DNA of 64,000 bases from Tessaracoccus bendigoensis DSM 12906 (lineage in GTDB: Bacteria > Actinomycetota > Actinomycetes > Propionibacteriales > Propionibacteriaceae), in the NCBI RefSeq assembly GCF_900141915.1, contig NZ_FQZG01000016.1, positions 1-64,000 of the forward strand, written 5' to 3'. Numbering within the stretch: position 1 is the stretch's first letter; each line of letters begins with the position of its first letter. Positions 24,997-33,870 of this stretch are shown in pieces. The notes under the pieces are model-generated. The model made no database searches. It was not told the DNA's origin and saw nothing but the letters and a program-made list of their open reading frames with translations. The translations under genes and the position numbers were made by a program.

Positions 24997-25893
24997 GTGA
25001 AAACGATGACGCGTCTGTCGGAGGCCTACCGGGACGCCCGCGTCGAGCTGATCGACGACACCTCCCGATATGTCATCATGAGCGACTGCCACCGCGGCGA
25101 CGGCTCGAAGTCCGACGAGTTCTTGAAGAACAAGAACTCGTTCACCGCCGCGATGGACTACTACTGGCGAAACGGCTTCACCTACGTGGAGGCCGGCGAC
25201 GGCGACGAACTCTGGGAGCACGAGTACAAGCACATCATCAGGGCCAACCGCGCCGTGTGGGAACAGCTGCTCCACTTCCACCACGCCGGCAGGCACATCC
25301 GGATGTGGGGCAACCACGACATCGTGCTGGGCGACCCCAAGTTCGTCCGCGATCACCTGTGGAGCGCGAAGGACCCGAGCACCGGCGTGGTTGAGCCATT
25401 CTTCGACGGTTTGGAGCCGGTGGAGGCGGTCGTGTTCCGACACAAGGAGACCGGCCAGGACATCCTGCTGGTACACGGGCATCAAGGTGATCTGCCCAAC
25501 GACCAGGCATGGAAGTTCAGCCGCTTCATGATGCGCGCGTTCTGGAGGTACGCCCACGCCTTCGGGTTCCACAGCCCCACCAGCCCCGTGGCCAACTCGG
25601 ACAAGCGGCACAAGGTCGAGCGCAACTACGTCAAATGGATCCGCCAGAACCAGATGGCGCTGATCTGCGGCCACACCCACCGCGAGCGGTTCCCCCGTGA
25701 GAACGCGATGCCCTATTTCAACTCCGGCAGTTGCGTCTATCCGTCACACATCACCGCGCTGGAGATCACCGGAGGCACGATCGCGCTCGTCCGCTGGCGT
25801 GTCGATCCGAACGAGGACGCGCTCCTGCAGGTCACCCGCCGGGTGGTGGCCGGTCCCGAGCCGCTGTCGAAGTTCGACCTCCGACTCCCATGA
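24997..25893 (+). CDS. Calcineurin-like metallophosphoesterase
   Basis: A 298-aa dinuclear-metal phosphoesterase. All five blocks are present: SDCHRGD (about residues 29-35), GDGDE (67-71), GNHD (about 106-109), VHGHQGD and GHTHRE (about 227-232). The spacing and the 'DCHRGDGSKSDEF' start resemble UDP-2,3-diacylglucosamine hydrolase-like or Ser/Thr phosphatase-like members, but substrate is unassigned. Translation may begin at the GTG at 24997 or the ATG three codons later. Confidence 0.85.
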   Translation: MKTMTRLSEAYRDARVELIDDTSRYVIMSDCHRGDGSKSDEFLKNKNSFTAAMDYYWRNGFTYVEAGDGDELWEHEYKHIIRANRAVWEQLLHFHHAGRHIRMWGNHDIVLGDPKFVRDHLWSAKDPSTGVVEPFFDGLEPVEAVVFRHKETGQDILLVHGHQGDLPNDQAWKFSRFMMRAFWRYAHAFGFHSPTSPVANSDKRHKVERNYVKWIRQNQMALICGHTHRERFPRENAMPYFNSGSCVYPSHITALEITGGTIALVRWRVDPNEDALLQVTRRVVAGPEPLSKFDLRLP

Positions 25894-26026
25894 ACCGGTC
25901 GCATGTCAGCTGGAGGCTTCACAGCGACTGCCCGTGGTCTTCGTGGGTGCCCAACTGACCACAGGACCGGTGCCGGCGAAATGAACACCGCCCCAGGCCT
26001 CCCCTCGATCGCGGTAACCTCCCGGC

Positions 26027-26656
26027 GTGGACTTTCGCGATCTGCCTGACGGACGCCTGCGGGTTACGGCCCAGCAGCGTGATCATGCCGCCGCCATCCT
26101 CCGGGAGGCGGTGGTGGACGGTCGGTTGAACGTCGATGAGCTGAACGCTCGGCTCCCCACCGCCCTCAACGCCTTCACCCGCGAGGACCTCTACCGGATC
26201 CTCGACGACCTGGTTCCCTCGGCGGCGCTGCCCGCCGTGGTCGCGGAGCAGGTCCCCCTGGGCGACGGACCGGGGATGCGGTGGGAGAACCCGCTGCTGA
26301 TCCGCTCTGGATGGTCGGGTCACGCCCAGGAGGGCGCATGGGACCTGCCGCCGTTCGTGGAGATCCTCGGCACCGGTTGGGGACGCGTCAAGCTGGACTG
26401 CACCCGCGCCCGGCCGCTCGCGCGGGTCATCGACATCGTGATCACCGGCAACCCGTCGGTGACCGTCATCGTTCCCGACGGCTGGGGGGTTGACGCGCAG
26501 CAGCTGAACGTCAGCGGGCAGTCCGGCACGATCAGCTCCATGGTGCCCACGCGCCCGATGGGCGACCTCCCGCGCCTGATCCTTCGGGGAAGCACGACGA
26601 TGGCGGTGAAGGTGCGCAACCCGAGCCGTCTGGAGCGAGCGATCACGTCCGGCTGA
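26027..26656 (+). CDS. DUF1707 (SHOCT-like) domain protein
   Basis: A 209-aa protein with an N-terminal DUF1707 domain (residues 8-60: 'LRVTAQQRDHAAAILREAVV' continuing 'DGRLNVDELNARLPTAL'), a short helical module abundant in actinobacteria. The C-terminal half (about 110-205) is beta-rich, with 'SVTVIVPDGWGVDAQQLNVSG' and 'PRLILRGSTTMAVKVRNPS', like the cell-wall-active or DUF2154-type beta domain often fused to it. The GTG start has no strong Shine-Dalgarno. Function is unknown. Confidence 0.8.
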   Translation: MDFRDLPDGRLRVTAQQRDHAAAILREAVVDGRLNVDELNARLPTALNAFTREDLYRILDDLVPSAALPAVVAEQVPLGDGPGMRWENPLLIRSGWSGHAQEGAWDLPPFVEILGTGWGRVKLDCTRARPLARVIDIVITGNPSVTVIVPDGWGVDAQQLNVSGQSGTISSMVPTRPMGDLPRLILRGSTTMAVKVRNPSRLERAITSG

Positions 26657-26666
26657 AGCGTCGGAT

Positions 26667-27275
26667 TCAGGCCAGCAGGTTGCCAACTTCGGGGAACAAC
26701 GGAGGAGTCCGGGCATCCACCCACGCCGCCAACGCGTGGAAGGCCTCGATGTCGTCCGCGTCGATGCCGTCGCCCCGGGTCACCTGGTGGGCGCGCCTGC
26801 CGACCGCGATCCAGAGCCGCGACGTGATTCCGTCGGCGACTGGAGACTCGAGCAGGAAGTTGGGGACGTCGAAGAAGTTGGCCTCGGCGATCAGGCGGCG
26901 CAGCTCCTCCTCATCGGCCTCCGGGAGCTGGTAGCTGTCGGTTTCGTAGGACGTGGAGCGTCCGCCGATGCCACCAGAGACCGAGTAACGCACCCTGATT
27001 TCGGTGTCGACAATGACGCGCTTGCGGGCCCGACGTACGTTGCCGTGGTGGTCGGCGCGGTAGGTGAAGCCATCACTGAGCCGGATGAGGTACCCCGGCG
27101 TGACCACTTCGGCGCACGCCTCGTCGTCCTCGGGGAGGCCAAGGCAGGAGTCGGGCCAGTCCCTTGCCTCCATTGCTCCCAGCGCTACGCCCTCGGCGGG
27201 CACCCGTAGCAGGTTGGCGGCGTTCTCGATGGCGGCTGACAGGGCGACGAGGGCGGGGTGATCAACGGCGTTCAT
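26667..27275 (-). CDS. Emfourin-like protein (putative protease-inhibitor fold)
   Basis: A 202-aa cytoplasmic protein with two recognisable segments. Residues 20-80 contain 'WPDSCLGLPEDDEACAEVVT' plus 'PGYLIRLSDG', a module common in small inhibitor-like secreted proteins. Residues 105-200 ('EEELRRLIAEANFFDVPNFL', 'TSRLWIAVGRRAHQVTRGDG') resemble emfourin, the protealysin-protein inhibitor family. No protealysin-like gene is adjacent. The ATG at 27275 is preceded by AGGAGCGC. Assignment is by motif memory only. Confidence 0.55.
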   Translation of the reverse strand: MNAVDHPALVALSAAIENAANLLRVPAEGVALGAMEARDWPDSCLGLPEDDEACAEVVTPGYLIRLSDGFTYRADHHGNVRRARKRVIVDTEIRVRYSVSGGIGGRSTSYETDSYQLPEADEEELRRLIAEANFFDVPNFLLESPVADGITSRLWIAVGRRAHQVTRGDGIDADDIEAFHALAAWVDARTPPLFPEVGNLLA

Positions 27276-27446
27276 GGCGCGCTCCTAGGTAGGGGTGGGA
27301 CGCTTCCCGGTTAGGCCTGACGCTAACTACTTGCCTCCGACAAGGGAAGAGAGGCCCGCAAACGACGGCCGTGCTCCGGCCAAGCCGACGACGACCACCT
27401 GGAGACAGGCTCGCCGGTCGCTTCGAAACAACACAGTGCCAAGCTG

Positions 27447-28574
27447 TCAATCGACCGGGGCGAGATCAACGAGCAGTTCGTCGAGGATCTCCTCCTCGTA
27501 CCGGTCAAAGCCCTCAGGCATCCGCCACGTCCGGGCACCTGAGAGCCGGAGCAGCCGCTCGACGATGCCCCAGCCGACGGTGTCGCCGTCGGCCCTGACC
27601 CTCAGCGTGGCCGCGGGGGCAAGCGCGGAGAGGAGCCGCATAGTAGCCAGGTTGGGTTGGCCGAAGGTGCACACCAGCGGGCGGCTCGCCGTACCGTAGC
27701 GATCGGCGGCTGCTTCGACGATCGCCGGGTTTTCGCACACGAACACGTCCGGCACCTCGTCAGACAGCGTCAACGGTTGCGCAGACAGGGCGCGCAGCGT
27801 CAGCCACACAGGCTCACCCCGGACCGCCGCCAACGAGGCAGCGGGGCCGCTCCCGGTGAGGGGGAGGTTGAGCACCAACACCTGCGAGGACACGCCGTCG
27901 CACACCACGCCACCGGACTCCCAGGCCCGGTGCCAGGCTGCGGCATCGCCGACCGGATCGATCCAGCCACCGGCGTCCGCCGCACGCGCTGCGAGCAACC
28001 GGGCGACCGCCCGTCCAAGACCATGGGTGCGGTCGAGCGCGTGCGCGTCGCGGAACAGGCTGGCAGCCAGCACGGGTAGCCGTACCGCCGGCTCTTCGGC
28101 GCCCGAGCGCGCATCCAGATACCTCACAACCACCGTGATCTGCTCTGCGCGACCGGCCCACGAGTCGGCGCCCACCAGGCAGCGCTCCAGCACTCCCCCG
28201 TCGATGTCGCCGCCCAGGTCGCGGAGCACGTCGAGCCCGCGGCCCCGGTCGTCGCGCCTCGCCTCGAAGGCCTCGCGGCGCTCGGCTCGGAGGTCCCGCA
28301 ACGGACCGCCGAGCAGGACCAGGAGCTCCTCCAGCGTCGTGTGGTGGCGCGCCAGTTCGGCTCGCAGGCCGGAGACCCTGATCGGCTCCCCCGACGCCGC
28401 CCATGCCGCTCCGAGCATCCGGCCCACCTGACGCCGCTCGTCGGCGGTCAGTTCCACCTCCATCCTCGCCCGCGGACCCAGCCGCCCGGACTCGCCGCGG
28501 GCCCGCGCCACCGCCAGCACCTTGGCGGGGCCGGGCTCCTTGGCCCAGGCCACGATATGGTCCGGCACGCTCAC
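27447..28574 (-). CDS. jetD: Wadjet JetD-like protein (DUF2399/TIGR02679), putative TOPRIM nuclease subunit
   Basis: A 375-aa protein, last gene of the four-gene Wadjet operon. In Wadjet the JetD subunit is the TOPRIM-type nuclease that cuts circular plasmid DNA captured by the SMC complex. The C-terminal part has 'DVFVCENPAIVEAAADRYG' (conserved ENP motif of DUF2399) and 'SRPLVCTFGQPNLATMRLL', consistent with a TOPRIM-like core. The start is the GTG at 28574, overlapping the jetC TGA by four bases (GTGA). The longer frame to 28994 is antisense noise inside jetC. Confidence 0.85.
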   Translation of the reverse strand: MSVPDHIVAWAKEPGPAKVLAVARARGESGRLGPRARMEVELTADERRQVGRMLGAAWAASGEPIRVSGLRAELARHHTTLEELLVLLGGPLRDLRAERREAFEARRDDRGRGLDVLRDLGGDIDGGVLERCLVGADSWAGRAEQITVVVRYLDARSGAEEPAVRLPVLAASLFRDAHALDRTHGLGRAVARLLAARAADAGGWIDPVGDAAAWHRAWESGGVVCDGVSSQVLVLNLPLTGSGPAASLAAVRGEPVWLTLRALSAQPLTLSDEVPDVFVCENPAIVEAAADRYGTASRPLVCTFGQPNLATMRLLSALAPAATLRVRADGDTVGWGIVERLLRLSGARTWRMPEGFDRYEEEILDELLVDLAPVD

Positions 28575-31500
28575 AGCAACGACTCCTGTCCGGTGTCGGC
28601 ACTCGACTGGTCGACGTCGAGCCAGGACAGCGGCAGCTCGATGGCCTCCAGGGATCCCCCGGCCCAGAGCTCGAGGGTCAGGTCGGCCCCCGGCAGCGGC
28701 GCCGGGGCCCTCACCACCTGATAAATCGCCGCGGCGGGGACCACGTGGACGTTGACGAGCCGGCCCGGCCCGGCGAGCAGCACGTCGAGGTCGAACTGGC
28801 GCAGCAGATTCATCACCATGGAGCGGTTCGCCGCGTCCAGCCCGTCGAAGGCCTCGTCGAGCCAGATCGGGCGGGGGGCGGTGGGCATGTCCTGATACAG
28901 GGCAGCGAGTGTGGCCACCAACGGCAGCATCAGCATCACGGCCCGGGCGCCGCCGGACATCTCCGCGAAACTGCGGGCTGTCAACGGGCTCCAAGAGCCG
29001 CCGACGCCGATGCGCCGTTCGAGGGTGATGTCGTACCAGCCGCGGTAGTCGAGCTGCTGGGCCAGCGCGTCGTGCCAGTCCGCCTGGCCCTCGTTGACGG
29101 CTTGGCGCTTGGCCTCATCCACCCGGTTGCGCAGGAACTCCCTCACCTGCGCCTGCACCTCCGGGTCCAGCAGCCCGGATCCCGCGACGGCGTCGAGCAC
29201 CGCGCGGTGCTGGCCGGGCTCGAACCGGATCTTCATGGCGGTACCGCTCGTGGTGGTGGAGTGCTCCCCCAGCACCTTGTTGATGTGGCCCACGAGCGTC
29301 CTCGCCGTGCCGATCCGCTCCCGCATGTGCTCGAGGAAGGTGGAGCCGAGGAGTTCGTCCAATGTCTCCTGCACTCGCGCGTCGTAGGCGCTCTCCAACG
29401 TCGCGACAGTGGACGCGAGGTGATCCACCGCCTCGTGCAGCGGCAGCACCGCACCGTTGGAGTTGACGGTGACGTCGATCCGGATCAGGTCGTCGGCGGG
29501 TTCGAGTTTGAGGGCGCGCCCGCCCTGCTCGAGCTCCGCGTTCACCTCTCGCGCGCGGCCCTCCAACGTGGAGCGCAGGCGTTGGAGCTCCTGCGCGTTC
29601 GCGTCGGCCCGCTCCGGGCCATCCTCCCACCGTCGCGGGGTGACGGATCGGCGCACGGCCGCCACCTGGGCGCGCACGTTCTCGATCGCGGACGAGCCCG
29701 GTTCCGGCAACTCGAGCCGCAGATGGGCGGCGACGCCGCGGTCCACCAGCGAACGGAACTCGGCGAACGCGGCGTCTCGTTCCCGCGTCGCGACGTCGCG
29801 CTCCACCTCCAGGTTCTGCAGCCGCTCCCGCGCGGCTCCGAGCCGCACCGACTGCGCGACCCGCTCACCGCCCAGCACCTCCCGATCCCTCGTCGCTGAC
29901 GCGGACTCACGCCGCAGTTCCTCCAGCCGCTCGAGGACCCGCGTGTCGTCAGCCCCGATGGCAGCCCGCAGCTCCTGGGCGGTCCGCCGGGCCGCGCCGA
30001 GCACACGCTCGGACTCGCTGAGCGCGACGGCGAGCGTCGCCTCATCTTGGTCCGCCGCGAGGCGCCTGGCCGCGGACTCCTCCGAGAGCCGTTCCGCTAA
30101 GCTCAGCAGGTCCTGGTCGTGGCGCAGCCGGTCCAGACCGCGCTCGACGGCGTGCAACGTCTCCCGGACCCCGTCGAGCCCGCCGGCGGTGGCCGGGAGC
30201 CTCGCCTCGCCCACATGGCGGAGGTGATCGGCGTGCCGGGCGTCGGCATCGGCCCGCGCCGCCCGGCCCAGCTCGACGGCGCGCTCGGCCTCGTCCCTCG
30301 CCTCCTCGGCGATCCGGTGCCGTTCAGCGGCCCGGTCCAGGGTGCGCCGGAGCTCGGCATCCTTGGGTGCTCGCCCCAACGCGTCGACGAGCACGTGGAG
30401 TGCCGCGGCGGCGGCATCGGCGCTCGCCCGGTGCCTCTCGGCCTCGTGCTCGCGCAGCGTCCGCTCATGCGCGAGGTCCGCCAGCCGACGTCGGCGACTC
30501 GACTCGCGGGCCGCCTCGCCCAACCACTCGGCCTCGACGCTCGTCGGCGCCGCCGCGCCGGTGAGGCCCGAACTGCGCCACCGTCCGTCGACGGCGACGG
30601 CCAACCCCGCCTGCGGCAGCGGCTCACCCGCACCCCGCAGGGCGACGCCATCGAGGACGCGCTGGGCAGCCGCGGACAGGTCCCCCGCATCGTCGGCGAC
30701 GCTCAGCACTGCGCTGAGGCGGCGCCCGTCGCCGGGATCGTCCGGGGCGGTGGCGAACGTGTCGAGTCCGTGGGCGCCGGACGGGTCCACCCACGCATCG
30801 AGCAGCCCGGCGGCAGACAGCGCCGCCTCCACGTGGGCGAGGTCACGCCCGGCGAGCCCGGACGGGTTGACCAGCCGCCAGAACGGCGCGCCGGGCACAG
30901 CGTCGCGTTCGCGGCGTTGCCACAGCGACGGTGCCGACGGTGGGAGCACGCCCGCCGTCTCCAAGGTGGCGATCTCGTGCGCCAGCCGGCTGGCCTCTCG
31001 GCGGGCCAGCTCGGCGGCCTCGTCGGCGGCCCGTCGCTCCTCCTGCCGGGCGGCGTGCCGGGGGTCGTACCAGTCGCCGCGGATGCGCTCCGCGAGCGTC
31101 GGGGCCGCGAGGTCGGCGACCGATCGCGGCAGGCCCGCCCGCCAGGCGGCTGTCTCGGGGCGGGGGTCGAGCCCGGAGGCCCACGACGTGAGCGCCTCGG
31201 CCACCGCGTCGTGCTCGGCCTCGGCCTCCTGCCACGTCCGCTCGGCGGAGGCCTTGTAGTCGGCGGCCTTTGACAGGAGCCCAGCGGCCGCCTCCTCCGC
31301 CCAGGTCGCCTTGACACCGGCCTGGTCGGCGGTGCGCTGCAGCTCGGCCGCGCGCGCCACGTGGCGTCGCCGTTCGACGACCCGCTGGGCCAGCCGGTCG
31401 GCGTCCACGTCGCCAGCAACGGGGAGTCCTGCTCCCTCCGCCGTCTGCCGGACGGCGTCGAGCGAGCGTGCAACGGCGGCCCGCCGGTCCTCGACCTCGC

Positions 31501-32716
31501 TCCGGTGGGCGTCGTCGTCGGCCGCCGCGTCCCGCGCTCGGTTGCGTGCCTGCGTCAGTCCGCTTGCGGCCTCACGCTGGCGCGTCTGCGCGGCGGCGAG
31601 CGCATCGTCAGCCCGGCGGGCGGCATCGATCCGCCCCCGCGCCTCCCCGAAAGCCGCGGAGCGCTGCAGCTCGTCCGCGGCCGCAGCGGACGCCTCGGCC
31701 CTCAGCCTGGCCTCGTCCTCACGCCGTTCCAGGTCTTCGACCGCCGCCTCAGCCTCCCCCAGCGTGGCGCGTGCCGATTCCTCGTCGCGCCGGACCTTGT
31801 CGAACTTCGTCCGGCGATCGGCAGCATCGTCCGCGGTCAGCCTGAGCCGCGCCCCCAGCCAGGAGCTCCACGGCGACGCGGCGAAGCGGGCGACGGTCGC
31901 GGCCGCCTCCTGCGTGCGTTGCAGGTCGTGGCGGATCTGGTCGAGCTGGTCCCAGCCCTGGGCGAGCTGGTGGATCTCGCTGCGGCGCAGCTCCGGCAGC
32001 GAGGAGCGCAAGTGGTCGGTGACGAACCGCACGTCCAGGTGGGCGCCCAGCTTCGGCGTGCGAGTCACCTTAAGGATCTTCCCGACGATGTCCAGCTTGT
32101 CCACAGTGCTGCCCAGCAGCCTCTCGGCCACCTCGGCCTTGTAGGCCAGGCCCGACGGGTGAGCGGTGAAGCCGGGCGCGTCGATGGCCTTGGGCTGCTG
32201 CACCTCACGGCCGGCGGTGAGGCGGAGACCGTCTCGGACCCGGCTGCCGCGGGCGGTGCACCACTCGAGGGTGACCCGCGGGGTCGCGCTGCGGGCCGAC
32301 GCGTACAGCAGCGTGGTGAAGAAGTCCTCCTCGCCCTCGATGACCCGGCCGTACTCCACCCACAGCCAGCCGTGGAAGAACGACGCGCTCGCGTCGCGGC
32401 GATCCCCGTCGGCTCCGGTGGGCTTGACGTAGTACGAGAACTGCTTGCCGGAGCGGCCGAGGGTGTCGATCTTGTCGCTGGAGGTGTCGGCCAGCCAGGG
32501 GATGAGCGTGGTCAGCGCCATCAGCGACGACTTGCCGGTCTCGTTACGGCCCATCAGCTGGGCCCAGCCGTCGGCGTACCAGTACTCAGCCGCCTCGAAC
32601 TCCCACAGATTGACCACCCCGGCGCGGAGCGGCTGCCAGCGCTCGCGGTGCGGTTGCGGGAGACCACCTGTGACGGCCGCGTCGCGCCATGCTCTGAGTT
32701 CGTCGTCGATGCTCAT
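28571..32716 (-). CDS. jetC: Wadjet JetC-like SMC ATPase (TIGR02680)
   Basis: A 1381-aa SMC/MukB-like ATPase, the motor of the system. Walker A is GRNETGKSS (residues 56-64) near the N-terminus; the ABC signature 'FAEMSGGARAVMLMLPL' (about 1252) and Walker B 'IWLDEAFDGLDAANRS' (about 1284) lie near the C-terminus. Between them are very long Ala/Glu/Arg-rich coiled coils (about 270-440, 490-620 and 740-1090) with a central hinge-like region. The Walker A variant 'RNET' replaces the usual 'ENGS'. The ATG overlaps the jetB stop (ATGA). Such complexes extrude DNA loops and recognise small circular plasmids. Confidence 0.92.
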   Translation of the reverse strand: MSIDDELRAWRDAAVTGGLPQPHRERWQPLRAGVVNLWEFEAAEYWYADGWAQLMGRNETGKSSLMALTTLIPWLADTSSDKIDTLGRSGKQFSYYVKPTGADGDRRDASASFFHGWLWVEYGRVIEGEEDFFTTLLYASARSATPRVTLEWCTARGSRVRDGLRLTAGREVQQPKAIDAPGFTAHPSGLAYKAEVAERLLGSTVDKLDIVGKILKVTRTPKLGAHLDVRFVTDHLRSSLPELRRSEIHQLAQGWDQLDQIRHDLQRTQEAAATVARFAASPWSSWLGARLRLTADDAADRRTKFDKVRRDEESARATLGEAEAAVEDLERREDEARLRAEASAAAADELQRSAAFGEARGRIDAARRADDALAAAQTRQREAASGLTQARNRARDAAADDDAHRSEVEDRRAAVARSLDAVRQTAEGAGLPVAGDVDADRLAQRVVERRRHVARAAELQRTADQAGVKATWAEEAAAGLLSKAADYKASAERTWQEAEAEHDAVAEALTSWASGLDPRPETAAWRAGLPRSVADLAAPTLAERIRGDWYDPRHAARQEERRAADEAAELARREASRLAHEIATLETAGVLPPSAPSLWQRRERDAVPGAPFWRLVNPSGLAGRDLAHVEAALSAAGLLDAWVDPSGAHGLDTFATAPDDPGDGRRLSAVLSVADDAGDLSAAAQRVLDGVALRGAGEPLPQAGLAVAVDGRWRSSGLTGAAAPTSVEAEWLGEAARESSRRRRLADLAHERTLREHEAERHRASADAAAAALHVLVDALGRAPKDAELRRTLDRAAERHRIAEEARDEAERAVELGRAARADADARHADHLRHVGEARLPATAGGLDGVRETLHAVERGLDRLRHDQDLLSLAERLSEESAARRLAADQDEATLAVALSESERVLGAARRTAQELRAAIGADDTRVLERLEELRRESASATRDREVLGGERVAQSVRLGAARERLQNLEVERDVATRERDAAFAEFRSLVDRGVAAHLRLELPEPGSSAIENVRAQVAAVRRSVTPRRWEDGPERADANAQELQRLRSTLEGRAREVNAELEQGGRALKLEPADDLIRIDVTVNSNGAVLPLHEAVDHLASTVATLESAYDARVQETLDELLGSTFLEHMRERIGTARTLVGHINKVLGEHSTTTSGTAMKIRFEPGQHRAVLDAVAGSGLLDPEVQAQVREFLRNRVDEAKRQAVNEGQADWHDALAQQLDYRGWYDITLERRIGVGGSWSPLTARSFAEMSGGARAVMLMLPLVATLAALYQDMPTAPRPIWLDEAFDGLDAANRSMVMNLLRQFDLDVLLAGPGRLVNVHVVPAAAIYQVVRAPAPLPGADLTLELWAGGSLEAIELPLSWLDVDQSSADTGQESLL

Positions 32717-33870
32717 CGATCCTCCGGAAAGAGCGGCGTGGGCGCCGCGGCTGGCTGGGCTAGGTCGGCGCCGCGGAAGCGCCCGGCCAACGGGGTCAGC
32801 TGCCAGGCGCCGTCGGGCTGAACCCGCAGGAGCCCGAGATCCCGTAGCCGCGCCTCGGCGGCGCTGAGCACCAGGTCGGGCAAGTCCTGCATCGCCTTCG
32901 TCAGGTACCTACCCTGCGAGGCATGCAGCTCGCGCGCGAGGCCGGCCACCCGATCCTGCGGGCAGGTGGGCGTGCCACCGTCCGTGACTCGGGCCACGTC
33001 GTCGAGGAGGCGGAGCGCCACCCAATCCCTGGCGGTCGCCGACGGGAAGTCGAGGTAGACAGACGCCGGCAGCTCCCGGTCTGCGGGCAGCACCAGGAGG
33101 ATCAGGTCTGAGCGGATCTCCACCGTGCCACCTGTCATCTCCCCCGCCAGGGACGCGAGTCGGGTCCGTTGTCCCCACAGGTACTGCTGCTCGTCCTCGG
33201 GCAGCTCATCGACGAGGATGCCTTGGGTTTCGACGAGCTGACGCAGCAGCCTCGCACCGCGGGAGTCCTCGGCCGAGTGGCCACGCCCGGCCAGCGCCAA
33301 GTCGACGTCGTCGGTGCTGATCAGCAGCGTGAGGGCGTCGCGGTGCAGGACGAGGCCCGCGCCGATCCCCTCCGCGCCACGCTCCCACTCCTCAATGAGA
33401 CGGTCGTCTGTGCGCCGCTCCAGCACGCCATGAGCCACGAGCCGGTCCACGGCACTAACCAGTTCCTGACGGTGTGAGCGCAGGTTGGGGTCGTACGGGG
33501 GTCCCCCGACCGAGGCGGTGCTGAGGTGCACGTCGTCGGAGAGGTCCTGCAGCGTGACGCTGTCCTCGCGGCGGTCGTCCAGGCAGGCGGCGGCGTACAG
33601 GGTGAGCAGCAGCTCGAATCTCGACGGCGGGTCCCCGACCGGGACAGCCACCGTTGCGTCTATCGGGACCCGGCGCAGCCGGTAGCACTGGTCGATGTGG
33701 GCGAGCCGGTAGCCCAGCCGCGCGCACCACGTGGCGAGGGTCTGGGCGTGCCGGTGGACGAGCGCGTAGAGCGGCGCATCCGACCAGGGCGTGACGGTCT
33801 GGTTCGCCAGGAGCCCGACGAAGGCGCGCTGCTGGTCCGCGTCGTAGACCCGCAGCATGGACTCGGTCAC
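32713..33870 (-). CDS. jetB: Wadjet JetB-like kite subunit (DUF2398/TIGR02678)
   Basis: A 385-aa protein of the DUF2398 family, equivalent to MukE/kite subunits that bind the kleisin in SMC complexes. Recognisable segments include 'RAFVGLLANQTVTPWSDAPL', 'CYRLRRVPIDATVAVPVGDPPSRFE' (split here), 'LYAAACLDDR' and 'SDLILLVLPADRELPASVYLDF'. The start is GTG at 33870, in a GTGA overlap with jetA; an ATG lies four codons on. The much longer frame upstream is an artefact of antisense reading in jetA. Confidence 0.88.
   Translation of the reverse strand: MTESMLRVYDADQQRAFVGLLANQTVTPWSDAPLYALVHRHAQTLATWCARLGYRLAHIDQCYRLRRVPIDATVAVPVGDPPSRFELLLTLYAAACLDDRREDSVTLQDLSDDVHLSTASVGGPPYDPNLRSHRQELVSAVDRLVAHGVLERRTDDRLIEEWERGAEGIGAGLVLHRDALTLLISTDDVDLALAGRGHSAEDSRGARLLRQLVETQGILVDELPEDEQQYLWGQRTRLASLAGEMTGGTVEIRSDLILLVLPADRELPASVYLDFPSATARDWVALRLLDDVARVTDGGTPTCPQDRVAGLARELHASQGRYLTKAMQDLPDLVLSAAEARLRDLGLLRVQPDGAWQLTPLAGRFRGADLAQPAAAPTPLFPEDR

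Noticed and set aside
30119-32821. Long plus-strand frames opposite jetC
   Set aside because: They mirror the Ala/Glu/Arg-rich coiled coil and carry no recognisable domain.
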